Assembly (NCBI GenBank): GCA_963742795.1
Contig: CAVUNL010000031.1
Coordinates: forward strand, 588,772 to 652,771
Length of the DNA: 64,000 nt
From: Palsa-504 sp963742795
GTDB lineage: Bacteria > Actinomycetota > Actinomycetes > Streptosporangiales > Streptosporangiaceae
Direction: 5' to 3'
This document shows, piece by piece, positions 35,897-43,735 of the stretch; the stretch's first letter is position 1; each line of letters opens with the position of its first letter. A model generated the notes under the pieces. The model worked only from the letters and a program-made list of their open reading frames with translations, did not search any database and was not told the origin of the DNA. The position numbers were made by a program, and so were the translations under genes.

Positions 35897-36397
35897 TCAG
35901 GGACTGGGCCTGACCTGGGGTAGGTCCATGTGCAGCCGGATCGTGGTGCCGGTTTCGTCTGAGCGCATCTCGACCTCGTCGCAGACCTGGTTCACGATCC
36001 ACAGCCCGTGCCCGCCCATGGCTTCCAGCGAGGGTTGGCGCCTGCCCGCCAGCGGGTCGGTGATAGTCCCCTCGTCCTGGATCTGGCAGACGATCTCCTC
36101 GGTGTCGTACCAGATCTTCAGGGACCCGGGAGACTTGGCGTGCCGCACCGTGTTCGCGGCGACCTCGCTGACCGCCAGCACCAGGTCGATCGCGCGCGAT
36201 TCGGACAGCCCGGCCTGCCGCGCGTAGCGGTACACCACGGCGCGGACCGCGGCCAGGTCGGTGGTGTAGGCGTAAGACATGGCACCTGGCGCCGGAGGAG
36301 ATAGCGGGCCATCGCCGGCCGGCCGACGGGACGGTGGACCGGTCAGTGCGTCGGGTGCCGCGGGTGCGCGCTGCGCGGTCTTTGCGTCCCAGGCCAT
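35897..36397 (-). CDS. Anti-sigma regulatory factor, RsbW-like GHKL kinase
   Basis: 166 residues if started at ATG 36397; ATG 36280 would give 127, and the ATPase domain begins just after it (YAYTTDLAAVRAVVYRYARQ). N-box EVAANTVRHA, G1 box QDEGTITDP and G2 box MGGHGLWIVNQV are all present. Such proteins bind sigma factors and phosphorylate STAS antagonists. Pairs with the STAS gene downstream. The target sigma factor could be the one at 25091; that link is inferred. Confidence 0.88.
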   Translation of the reverse strand: MAWDAKTAQRAPAAPDALTGPPSRRPAGDGPLSPPAPGAMSYAYTTDLAAVRAVVYRYARQAGLSESRAIDLVLAVSEVAANTVRHAKSPGSLKIWYDTEEIVCQIQDEGTITDPLAGRRQPSLEAMGGHGLWIVNQVCDEVEMRSDETGTTIRLHMDLPQVRPSP

Positions 36398-36584
36398 CAG
36401 CAGCAACGATACACCGGAGCAGGGAAAGGGCCGTCTGGCTGTGACTTGTGTCGCGTTGGCACGAATGGGGACGATATCGGGTCCCGCCTCCACGTGTATC
36501 CGCCGTGGGCGGGGTAGACGTAAGGGCGACCTGCATTCGCGGCCCTTCGGAATCCAAGGTGCTGCCTGTCTTTCGGAGGTAATG

Positions 36585-36782
36585 ATGCGGACCGGAGGGG
36601 TCATCTTGCTGATTTGGCTGATTATCGGAGCGATAGCAGCCGGCCAGCGCGGTTATTACGGCTCGTCGTCCGAAAGCTGCGCCCACGCCGGAACCATCGT
36701 GGCCACGGTCGCGGCAGGCCCACTCAATTACGTGGGCGTGAACCCCAAGGTCTCGTGCCATCTGCCTTCCCCGAGCAGCTAA
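36585..36782 (+). CDS. Small membrane protein (conserved hypothetical)
   Basis: 65 residues, preceded by GGAGGT (36575-36580). One N-terminal membrane segment (GGVILLIWLIIGAIAAGQRG), then a short exposed part with two cysteines (SESCAHAGTIV, NPKVSCHLPSP) that could form a disulfide. The phrase AGPLNYVGVNPKV is conserved in similar short actinobacterial proteins as far as I recall. Function unknown. Confidence 0.75.
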   Translation: MRTGGVILLIWLIIGAIAAGQRGYYGSSSESCAHAGTIVATVAAGPLNYVGVNPKVSCHLPSPSS

Positions 36783-36919
36783 ATCCCCGGCACCCTCCTT
36801 CCCGGAGGAACATGCCTAAGGTAGCCGCTACGGCCGTAGCGGCTACCCGGGGTCCGCGGGGCCAAACCTGGCCTGGCCGACCGGACCGGACAGATCCCAG
36901 CGGTAGCTAGAGTGAGCCT

Positions 36920-37825
36920 GTGGATGAGCTGGCCGATTCCGCATCCCTGGTCGATGACCCGGGTGGATTGCGCCGGCGCCTGGCCGACGACGGATACCTG
37001 TTCTTCCGCGGCCTGCTGCCCGCGAGCGAGGTCCAGGCGGCCGGGCAGACCGTCCTGGCCCGGCTCCGGTCCGGCGGGTGGGTCGACGACCGCGGCATCC
37101 CGTCGGTCCAGCCGCACGCGGTCAACTCGATGGACGCGCTCGCCGACCCGGCCTTCCGGGCCGCCATAGCCAGCGCCGACTTCAACCGCCTGCCCTACCT
37201 GCCGCTGCTGCGGGCGGTGGTTCGCGCCGTGCTCGGCCCCGCGGCCTTCTCCTATCCGGTGAAGGTGCTGCGCGCCGTCTACCCCGAACGCCCCAAGGCC
37301 CGCCCGCGCGGCCGCTACATCCATTACGACTACGGCGTGTCCGGTGTCCAGGACATGCTGACCAGCTGGATCCCGCTGATGGACATCCCGGTCCGGATCG
37401 GCGGCCTCGCGGTCCAGCCCGGGGGTCACCTCGGCCCGCCCCGGCCGCCGCGCCCGCTCGGCCAGGCCGAGCCCGGCTGGGCCACGACCAGCTACGAGCC
37501 GGGGGACGTGATCCTCTTCCACTGCCTGACCCCGCATGCCGCCCTGCCCAACACCGGCTCGGCGCTGCGGATCTCCGGTGACTTCCGCTGGCAGCGGCCG
37601 GATCAGCCAGTCCCGGCCGAGCTGATCCTCGGGCCGCAGGGCCGCTCGCCGGAGCTGTTCAGCCGGCTGTTCTCGCGCGAGCGGTGGTGGGAGCCCGTGC
37701 CCGCCGGGCTGGCGCTGTTTCCCCGGGCCGACCTGGTCGGCGTCCCGCCCGGACCCTCACGCCTGGTTACCGTGCACCCGGACTGGAAGCACTGGCGCCC
37801 GCCGCCTCCGGCGGCCGTGCACTAG
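36920..37825 (+). CDS. Phytanoyl-CoA dioxygenase (PhyH) family protein
   Basis: 301 residues, Fe(II)/2-oxoglutarate oxygenase fold. The metal triad appears as His135 and Asp137 in RYIHYDYG and His ~206 in FHCLTPHAALPN; the 2-oxoglutarate Arg lies in LRISGDFRWQ. GYLFFRGLLP near residue 28 is a common N-terminal motif of the family. Substrate unknown: many members hydroxylate small natural products rather than phytanoyl-CoA. The start GTG 36920 has no clear Shine-Dalgarno. A 600-base gap follows. Confidence 0.85.
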   Translation: MDELADSASLVDDPGGLRRRLADDGYLFFRGLLPASEVQAAGQTVLARLRSGGWVDDRGIPSVQPHAVNSMDALADPAFRAAIASADFNRLPYLPLLRAVVRAVLGPAAFSYPVKVLRAVYPERPKARPRGRYIHYDYGVSGVQDMLTSWIPLMDIPVRIGGLAVQPGGHLGPPRPPRPLGQAEPGWATTSYEPGDVILFHCLTPHAALPNTGSALRISGDFRWQRPDQPVPAELILGPQGRSPELFSRLFSRERWWEPVPAGLALFPRADLVGVPPGPSRLVTVHPDWKHWRPPPPAAVH

Positions 37826-38099
37826 GCGGCCCTGGCCGCGGGAATTCCCACCACGGCAATGCTGGCACCGGCCGAGCGGCACACCGTGCCAGCCGGCGAA
37901 ATAATCAAAACCCCGCTTATCGTTCAGCATCTGCTTTATCGCCCGGCGAAAGTCGGCCAGTTCCTGCGCGGTAAGGAATCAATGTTCTTGCCGACCTTAA
38001 GCCGGGCGGACGCGGGATTCGGCGTCGGCCGCGCGGTAATGCTCAATAGATGTTCTCGCTGTCCCGGTAGACGTAACACTGCCAGGCAGAATAGAACAA

Positions 38100-38130
38100 G
38101 GCCCCCTCCATGTATGAGATGGAGGGGGCC
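38100..38130. terminator. Perfect 12-bp hairpin
   Basis: GGCCCCCTCCAT (38100-38111) and ATGGAGGGGGCC (38119-38130) around a 7-base loop GTATGAG. It has no T-run but is the strongest stem in this convergent gap, so it may end transcripts from the peroxiredoxin side, the oxygenase side, or both. Confidence 0.55.
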
Positions 38131-38352
38131 CTGCTTGGCCACACTACGCCAGGTCAGCCAGTTGCCTGGCCTCCCCGGCCTCGCGGGCCGCCCGCCAGTG
38201 CCGTGCACCCGCTCCAGGTACCGGTTTCCCGGTTCCTCTCACGTTCCCTGAGTTGCCTCCGGGGCGGTGCCCGTTTCCAACGGTGAAAGTATTTCTACTG
38301 CGTCGGAGGATAGAGCGCAAGGGTTTGCGGCAAAGTTATGGCGGGTTCTTTG

Positions 38353-38436
38353 CTATCCACATCCTGTCCACAGAACTGAGCGGGTTATCCGCAGTTAGCG
38401 AAGGTTATCCACCTGTTTATGCACAGTCCTTCCACA
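38353..38436 (+). promoter_or_regulatory. Array of DnaA-box-like 9-mers
   Basis: Five 9-mers each differ by one base from TTATCCACA or TTGTCCACA: CTATCCACA 38353, CTGTCCACA 38364, TTATCCGCA 38385, TTATCCACC 38405, TTATGCACA 38417. A sixth, weaker one (CCTTCCACA) is at 38428. All point the same way, and their spacings (11, 21, 20, 12, 11) are close to whole helical turns. Confidence 0.65.
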
Positions 38437-38438
38437 GA

Positions 38439-38957
38439 TTACCGCCAGTGATCCGGGGAATACCGTGACTGCCGCACGGCTGGTAATTCCGCCTCGGCCT
38501 GCAGCTGCCGGACCACCGCCAGCGCGTCGCCGACGTGCTGATCGATATTGGTCATCGAGTTGAACACGTGCCGCACCGTCCCCCGGCGGTCGATCACGTA
38601 GGTGGCCCGGCCCGGCAGGACGCCGAGCACCGCCGGCACCCCGTAACTCTTGCGGACGCGACCTCCGGCGTCGCTGAGCAACGTGAACGGCAGGTCGTAC
38701 CGGCCCGCGAAGGCGGCGTGCCGGTCGGCCGAGTCGGAACTGACCCCGATCACCTCGGCCCCGGCCTCGCTGAACACCTCATGGCTGTCGCGGAAGGCGC
38801 ACGCCTCGGCGGTGCAGCCCCGGGTGTTGTCCCTGGGGTAGAAGTACAGCACCACGACCTGCTCGCCGAACCGGTCGGAGAGCCGGACCGGCTTCCCCGA
38901 CTGCGACGGGAGGGTGAAGTCGGGAGCCTGGTCGCCGACACCGATGCCGCGTGCCAT
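38439..38957 (-). CDS. bcp: Thioredoxin-dependent peroxiredoxin, BCP/PrxQ type
   Basis: 172 residues. The peroxidatic and resolving cysteines are five residues apart in YPRDNTRGCTAEACAFRD, the PrxQ pattern. The N-terminal GVGDQAPDFTLPSQSGKPV and the later RATYVIDRRGTVRHVFNS are family segments. A short C-terminal extension (RQSRYSPDHWR) is unusual. Reduces hydroperoxides with thioredoxin. Its 3' end abuts the DnaA-box array. Confidence 0.93.
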   Translation of the reverse strand: MARGIGVGDQAPDFTLPSQSGKPVRLSDRFGEQVVVLYFYPRDNTRGCTAEACAFRDSHEVFSEAGAEVIGVSSDSADRHAAFAGRYDLPFTLLSDAGGRVRKSYGVPAVLGVLPGRATYVIDRRGTVRHVFNSMTNIDQHVGDALAVVRQLQAEAELPAVRQSRYSPDHWR

Positions 38958-39067
38958 ACGCTGCCTTCCTTTCTGCGTTCCGGTCCGACGTAAGTGTAGT
39001 AGGCCCTCCGTTTAAGTCGCCAACCTGGCCCTGGCCCTGGAGCGCGGCGGCGAGGAAGATGACCACC

Positions 39068-40210
39068 ATGGCGGAGCTACTTGGCAAGTGCGACGACCGG
39101 TTCGACGGGCTGCGCACCGCGCTGGCGCGGAACCTGGAGTCGGGCGAGGAGCTCGGCGCGTCGCTGGTCCTGGACATCGACGGCGAGATCGTGGTCGACC
39201 TGTGGGGCGGCTTCTGCGACGAGGCGCGGACCGTTCCGTGGTCCGAGCAGACCATCACCAACGTCTGGTCGTCGACCAAGACGATGACCAGCCTCGCGGC
39301 CCTGATGCTGGTCGACCGGGGTGAGCTCGACGTCGACGCGCCGGTTGCCCGGTACTGGCCGGAGTTCGCCGCCCAAGGCAAGCAGGGCGTCCTGGTCCGC
39401 CACGTTATGTCGCACGCGTCCGGGGTCTCCGGGCTGGACCAGCCCGCCGTCACCGAGGATCTCTACGACTGGCCCGCCGCCACGTCCCGGATGGCCGCCC
39501 AGGCGCCGTGGTGGCCGCCCGGCAGTGCGTCGGGCTACCACGCGCTCAACTACGGGCACCTGGTCGGCGAGGTGGTCCGCCGGGTCAGCGGCAAGACGCT
39601 CAAGCAGTTCGTGGCCGAGGAGATCGCCGGGCCGCTCGGCGCCGATTTCCAGATCGGCGCCGCCGAGGCCGACTGGGGCCGGATCTCGGATGTGGTCCCG
39701 CCCCCGCCGCTGCCCTTCGACTTCGCGGCGCTCGACCCGGACAGCCCGACGGTCAAGACGCTGACCGGCCCGCTCGTGCTCGCCGAGACGGCCAACACCC
39801 CCGGCTGGCGCCGTGCCGACATCGGCGGCGCGAACGGGCACGGGAACGCCCGCTCGGTGGCCCGGATCATGTCGGTCGTGGCCCGCGGCGGCGAGGTGGA
39901 CGGCGTCCGGCTACTGGGCCAGGACACCATCGACCTGATCTTCCGGGAACAGCAGAACGGCATCGACCTGGTCTTGGGCGTCCCGCTGCGCTTCGGCATC
40001 GGCTACGGACTGCCCCAGCTCGACATCCTGCCCTGGCTCCCGGACGAGAGGATCTGCTACTGGGGCGGCTGGGGCGGCTCCATGATCGTAATGGACGTCG
40101 GCCGCCGTATGACGATCTCCTACATGATGAACAAGATGGGACCCGGCATCATCGGCTCCGAGCGCAGCGCCGAATACGGCCAGGCCATCTACGACGCCCT
40201 AACCACCTGA
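39068..40210 (+). CDS. Serine hydrolase, beta-lactamase/esterase EstB family
   Basis: 380 residues from ATG 39068 (ATG 39059 in frame but too near the Shine-Dalgarno). The SxxK nucleophile motif is in VWSSTKTMTSLAAL near residue 72, and the YxN-type motif in YHALNYGHLVGEVV near residue 160. Late Gly-rich WGGWGGSMIVMD takes the place of the third motif. These are features of family VIII carboxylesterases and D-alanyl-D-alanine carboxypeptidase relatives. No signal peptide, so probably a cytoplasmic esterase. Confidence 0.9.
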   Translation: MAELLGKCDDRFDGLRTALARNLESGEELGASLVLDIDGEIVVDLWGGFCDEARTVPWSEQTITNVWSSTKTMTSLAALMLVDRGELDVDAPVARYWPEFAAQGKQGVLVRHVMSHASGVSGLDQPAVTEDLYDWPAATSRMAAQAPWWPPGSASGYHALNYGHLVGEVVRRVSGKTLKQFVAEEIAGPLGADFQIGAAEADWGRISDVVPPPPLPFDFAALDPDSPTVKTLTGPLVLAETANTPGWRRADIGGANGHGNARSVARIMSVVARGGEVDGVRLLGQDTIDLIFREQQNGIDLVLGVPLRFGIGYGLPQLDILPWLPDERICYWGGWGGSMIVMDVGRRMTISYMMNKMGPGIIGSERSAEYGQAIYDALTT

Positions 40211-40334
40211 GTACGCCGCCGCCCCGGGGCCCCCGCCGCCCCGTCCCTCCGCTCCGGGCCCGCCGCCCCCGTCCTGTCAGCTCCCCGATTTTCCGGGCCG
40301 ATGTGACGTTGTACCAGCTCTTCTGGGTACGCTG

Positions 40335-40386
40335 CCACGTCCATGTCGTTGCGGAGGTGTTTGGGGCCGCAACGACATGGACGTGG
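40335..40386. repeat. Perfect 20-bp inverted repeat
   Basis: CCACGTCCATGTCGTTGCGG (40335-40354) is followed by a 12-base loop and its exact complement (40367-40386). It lies between two same-strand genes (stop 40210, start 40509). Long arms and lack of a T-run suggest either a terminator/attenuator or a dispersed palindromic element. Confidence 0.8.
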
Positions 40387-40508
40387 GGGCTGGCGAGGCG
40401 AAGGGGACGAAGGGTGAGGTCACGCCCAAGAAAGCCGGTAACGGACACGGCCGCCAGGGAGCAGCCACGCTACGCTTGAGCTGCATCGTGTGAGCGGGGG
40501 AGGTACCG

Positions 40509-41027
40509 GTGATGACAGGACCGCAAGACCCGGCAGCGGCGGGCTGTGACCGGCTCGGGGCGGGGCACGCCGACCGCGAGCAGGTGATCGAGACGCTGAA
40601 GGACGCGTTCGTGCAGGGTCGGCTGACCAGGGGCGAACTCGACGCGCGAGCGGGCCAGGCGCTGTCCGCGCGGACCTGCGCCGACCTGGCCGCGCTCACC
40701 GCCGACGTCCCGGCCGCGGTCGGGTCGGCGCGCCCGCCCGCCCCGGCCCGCCGGTGGCCGCTGGCCAGGGCGGCCGCCGGGTCGGGCGGCTGCCTGATCA
40801 TCGCGGCCGCCGCTGTGTGGCTCGCCGCTCTCGCCGATCCGGGCCCCCCCGCCCCCACTCCCTATCATTTCTTGGCCCCCCCGTGCCTTCTCATAGCCTT
40901 TTCTGCCGTATTGGCGGCACTGGGCTTCTTGGTCTACGGGGTGGGCACCTCGTGGGAGCAGAGACGCTCCCGCCGGCAGCTGCCGCCTCCGCCGGGGCCA
41001 GGCAGCCACGCCCCCCAGGCCGGATAG
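40509..41027 (+). CDS. DUF1707 (SHOCT-like) membrane protein
   Basis: 172 residues. The N-terminal ~50 residues (HADREQVIETLKDAFVQGRL then TRGELDARAGQALSARTCAD) are the DUF1707 motif found at the N-terminus of many actinobacterial membrane proteins. Two membrane helices follow (GGCLIIAAAAVWLAAL; CLLIAFSAVLAALGFLVYG), then a basic-Pro tail. GGGGGAGGTACCGG precedes the ATG. Function unknown. Confidence 0.88.
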   Translation: MMTGPQDPAAAGCDRLGAGHADREQVIETLKDAFVQGRLTRGELDARAGQALSARTCADLAALTADVPAAVGSARPPAPARRWPLARAAAGSGGCLIIAAAAVWLAALADPGPPAPTPYHFLAPPCLLIAFSAVLAALGFLVYGVGTSWEQRRSRRQLPPPPGPGSHAPQAG

Positions 41028-41241
41028 CGCGGCGGCACCGGGCCATGACGGGGTTCCCCCCGGCCCCCGCACCGACCGGACCAGCACCGACCTGCGGGTT
41101 CACAAGTCACGGCGGCGCATTCCCGCGCGGGCGGGGCGGGCACCCCGTGGCGTGCGGCCGGCGCCAGGCGCGCTGTGATGCCGGCAATGCCTGGCACCAG
41201 TACCGGTTCCTGCCCGGTTGCCCCGGACTGGGCTTTACGTC

Positions 41242-42684
41242 TTAGCCCGCACCGGATTTCCGCATGACCACGGGGAAACAGCCAGCCGGAGAAGGCGGAT
41301 AACCCGTGCTCCGCAAGCGATCGGCAGGCTGGACGGCAGCGTCAGCCAGGGCGGCCCCGAGCCGGTCCTGCCCGATGCCCGGGCCTGGTTCGTGAAAGCC
41401 GGGCAAGCCGGCCATCAGGCCGGCGTCACCACCGGTTACGGCCGGCCGGCCGCCATCTGGCGGATCCGGCGCCGGCCCGGGGCCGGACGGGCCGCCGCCA
41501 CCTCGCCGCGGGTCGCCGCGGCCCGCCGCGGCGTCGCCCGTCCGGCTCATCGCTACGCATACGGTCGGTACAAGCGCGATCAGCGGGAAGAAGATGATGA
41601 TGACGTTAAGCACGCCCGCGTCCACGGAGCCGGTGAGCTCATGGCTGTACGCGATGGCTGGCAGCGTCCGGAGATCGGAGGACAGGTTCTGGACGCCGTA
41701 CAGCAGGTGCTGACCGTGGTACAGCCAGTCCCGCAGCCATGCCGCCCTGAGCATCACCGCGGTAGTGCCCATGCCCAGAACGGTGACGGACAGCGCGCCG
41801 GCCAGGCTGGTCAGGAGCCCCGCCGCCATCATCTGGCGGATCCGGGCACCGGCCGGCGGGAGTGTGCTGCCCGAGGCGGTGTAGCGCCGGTCGGCGACGA
41901 CCGCAGCCGCCACCGGGCCGCCGAGCAGCAGCAGCCACGCCAGCAGCACGAGCGGATCGATATCGGATCCCGGCAGCCACGGGTTGGTGGCCGCCTTGCT
42001 GAGCCCGAGCGGCGCCACCGCATACATGACCAGGCCCAGAGCGAGGCCCGCGCCGGCGCCGACGGCGAGCGTTGCCGGGGCAATCCGTGACCGCCGCGAG
42101 GTCATCCAGAAGATGACCGCCACGTACAGCGCCATGAGGACAAGGAAGAGGATCTTCAACGGCTCCTTACCACCGACCTTCCAGGCGATAAGCAGGTACA
42201 GGCGCAGATCAGTACCCCCGCGTGGCGGCGTTTCGGCGAACTGGTAGACTGCGGCCTCGGCGGGCATCAGGGCCAGGAGCGCGGCGCAGGTGCCGGCGCG
42301 GAGGAACCTGGCGGCCCGGCTGCCGCCGACCGGCCCGAGGAACGGGCGGGCCAGCAGCGGCAGCCCGGCCAGCAGCAGCACCATGGTGATCACATAGCCC
42401 CGGACGCCCGGGGTGGCAAAGCTGGCCGACGAGCCCGGCCAGGCCGCCCAGGCCGCCACCGCGGCAGCCGCAGCGAACAGCATCGCGCTGCCGATCCGGC
42501 GCGGCAGCAGTGCTTCCCGCGCGAGCATCCAGACCCCGCCCGCCCGCCAGGCCAGCCGGGGCAGTCCCGGCGGCGCCTCGTGTGCCTCGGCCCAGACCGC
42601 CGCGGCCCAGTCCCGCCGCCCGGCGGGCAGCAGCCATGCCGCGCCGTGCCTGGCCGCGGCTACCATCCGGTTCAGCCTGTTCAT
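41242..42684 (-). CDS. Polytopic membrane protein, unknown function
   Basis: 480 residues with about nine hydrophobic segments (for example ITMVLLLAGLPLLARPFL, ILFLVLMALYVAVIFWM, LVLLAWLLLLGGPVAAAVV, VLNVIIIFFPLIALVPTV). The N-terminus (MNRLNRMVAAARHGAAWLLP then AGRRDWAAAVWAEA) resembles actinobacterial membrane proteins often encoded with PadR regulators, but no PadR gene is adjacent here. The last ~90 residues are Gly/Pro-rich and hydrophilic; the true stop may have been lost. No name assigned. Confidence 0.65.
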   Translation of the reverse strand: MNRLNRMVAAARHGAAWLLPAGRRDWAAAVWAEAHEAPPGLPRLAWRAGGVWMLAREALLPRRIGSAMLFAAAAAVAAWAAWPGSSASFATPGVRGYVITMVLLLAGLPLLARPFLGPVGGSRAARFLRAGTCAALLALMPAEAAVYQFAETPPRGGTDLRLYLLIAWKVGGKEPLKILFLVLMALYVAVIFWMTSRRSRIAPATLAVGAGAGLALGLVMYAVAPLGLSKAATNPWLPGSDIDPLVLLAWLLLLGGPVAAAVVADRRYTASGSTLPPAGARIRQMMAAGLLTSLAGALSVTVLGMGTTAVMLRAAWLRDWLYHGQHLLYGVQNLSSDLRTLPAIAYSHELTGSVDAGVLNVIIIFFPLIALVPTVCVAMSRTGDAAAGRGDPRRGGGGPSGPGPAPDPPDGGRPAVTGGDAGLMAGLPGFHEPGPGIGQDRLGAALADAAVQPADRLRSTGYPPSPAGCFPVVMRKSGAG

Positions 42685-43101
42685 GGGACCACCCCGCCAC
42701 GGCTCCGCGGCCGGTCGGCGAGAACTGGCAGCGTCTGCGCCGAGAACCCGGAACGTGTACTCACGGGCATGACTCTACATAGGTAGAGACAAGGCGTCCA
42801 GATGAACGGACATCCCGGCCAACGTGGTCACCGCCGCGAGCGCGCCCGGACATCGCAGCTGAGCGTCTCCGGCGCGACGCGGATGACGGCCGGATCCCCG
42901 TGCCCAGCCCTGGGGCGGGCCGCTCACCGCGTGGCAGCGGAGCGGCGCTACCGCATGCCGGGTGTCACAGTGAGTAGGTGGCTTCGATCCTCAACCGGCA
43001 CGTCAGGTTGCCAGTGCTGATGTGGGACTTGGACAAGACGCCTCTTTCTGGGTCGATGCGCCATCGACCCGCTCCCGCCACCCCAGCTCCCGCCGCGCCG
43101 C
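42685..43101. other. Intergenic region upstream of the TetR gene
   Basis: About 420 bases between divergent genes. Apart from the TetR promoter at its right end I see no gene, repeat or RNA structure with support. Several short minus-strand frames lack start sites or family features. Confidence 0.45.
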
Positions 43102-43137
43102 TTGACAAAGTAGTGAGTCATCACTAACTTAGTGTCC
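43102..43137 (+). promoter_or_regulatory. TetR promoter with embedded operator, probably leaderless
   Basis: TTGACA (43102-43107), a 17-base spacer, TAACTT (43125-43130), and ATG 43138 at the expected start point of transcription. Between and across the hexamers lies the palindrome AGTGAGTCATCACT, extended to 43130. The complementary strand reads AAGTTAGTGATGACTCACT, nearly identical to the site before the MFS gene, so the repressor would shut off its own promoter. Confidence 0.7.
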
Positions 43138-43683
43138 ATGACCGATACCAAGCAGAGGATGCCCGCGGCAGAACGCCGCGAGCTGGTCCTCGATGCCGCG
43201 GTCGCCGAGTTCGCCCTGCACGGACTGGCGGGCACCTCGACCGAGGATGTCGCCCGGAAGGCCGGCATCAGCCAGCCGTACCTGTTCCGCCTCTTTCCGA
43301 CCAAGAAGGCGCTATTTGTCGAGCTCGTGGACCGGTGCTTCCGGCGGGTGCGGGACACCTTCATCGCCGCGGCGGGCGACCGCACCGGCGAGGAGGCGCT
43401 GACGGCGATGGCGGACTCCTACGAGCGGCTCCTGGAGGACCGGACGCTGCTCCTGCTCCAGATGCAGGCCTATGCCGCGTGCGACGATCCCGAAATCCGC
43501 GCCGCAACCAGGGCCGGGTTCAAGAAGTTGTGGGAGCTGATCGAACGGCTGACCGGCCTGCCGTTCCAGACCGTCGTCGACTTCTTCGCGGTCGGCATGC
43601 TGATGAACGTCGCCGCCGCGATGGACCTGCCCGCCGTCGACGAGCGGTGGACCAGCTGGTGCCCGAAGGACTCGGACGCATAA
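43138..43683 (+). CDS. TetR-family transcriptional repressor
   Basis: 181 residues from ATG 43138 with no Shine-Dalgarno, consistent with a leaderless message. The helix-turn-helix is TSTEDVARKAGISQPYLFRL near residues 34-53. The ligand-binding half includes LLQMQAYAACDDPEI and VVDFFAVGMLMNVAAAM. It is followed 52 bases later by an MFS exporter with a matching operator. The arrangement is that of drug-responsive repressor/pump pairs; the ligand is unknown. Confidence 0.93.
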   Translation: MTDTKQRMPAAERRELVLDAAVAEFALHGLAGTSTEDVARKAGISQPYLFRLFPTKKALFVELVDRCFRRVRDTFIAAAGDRTGEEALTAMADSYERLLEDRTLLLLQMQAYAACDDPEIRAATRAGFKKLWELIERLTGLPFQTVVDFFAVGMLMNVAAAMDLPAVDERWTSWCPKDSDA

Positions 43684-43699
43684 TTTTTTTTAAGCCAAG

Positions 43700-43718
43700 A
43701 AGTTAGTGATTACTCACT
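43700..43718 (+). promoter_or_regulatory. Second TetR operator, upstream of the MFS gene
   Basis: AAGTTAGTGATTACTCACT matches the minus-strand reading of the operator at 43112-43130 at 18 of 19 positions. It ends four bases before the Shine-Dalgarno AGGAGGGA of the MFS gene, so bound repressor would block transcription into it. Confidence 0.75.
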
Positions 43719-43735
43719 TCCTAGGAGGGAAGATC

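Larger units (their letters stand above)
37826..38438. other. Long intergenic region with hairpin and DnaA-box array
   Basis: Convergent gap of 613 bases between the PhyH-type gene and the peroxiredoxin gene. It is richer in A/T than its flanks. It holds a perfect hairpin (38100-38130) and a run of DnaA-box-like 9-mers (38353-38436). Short open frames here lack family features. The minus strand between 37990 and 37870 faintly recalls a tyrosinase N-terminus but is broken by stops. Confidence 0.6.

Noticed and set aside
37859..38251. Possible small genes on either strand, including a faint tyrosinase-like stretch (minus strand, near 37990-37870)
   Set aside because: Frames are interrupted, lack ribosome sites and show only weak, scattered resemblance.
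38353..38436. Chromosomal origin (oriC)
   Set aside because: Too few boxes, no AT-rich unwinding element and no dnaA, dnaN or parAB nearby; recorded instead as a DnaA-box array.
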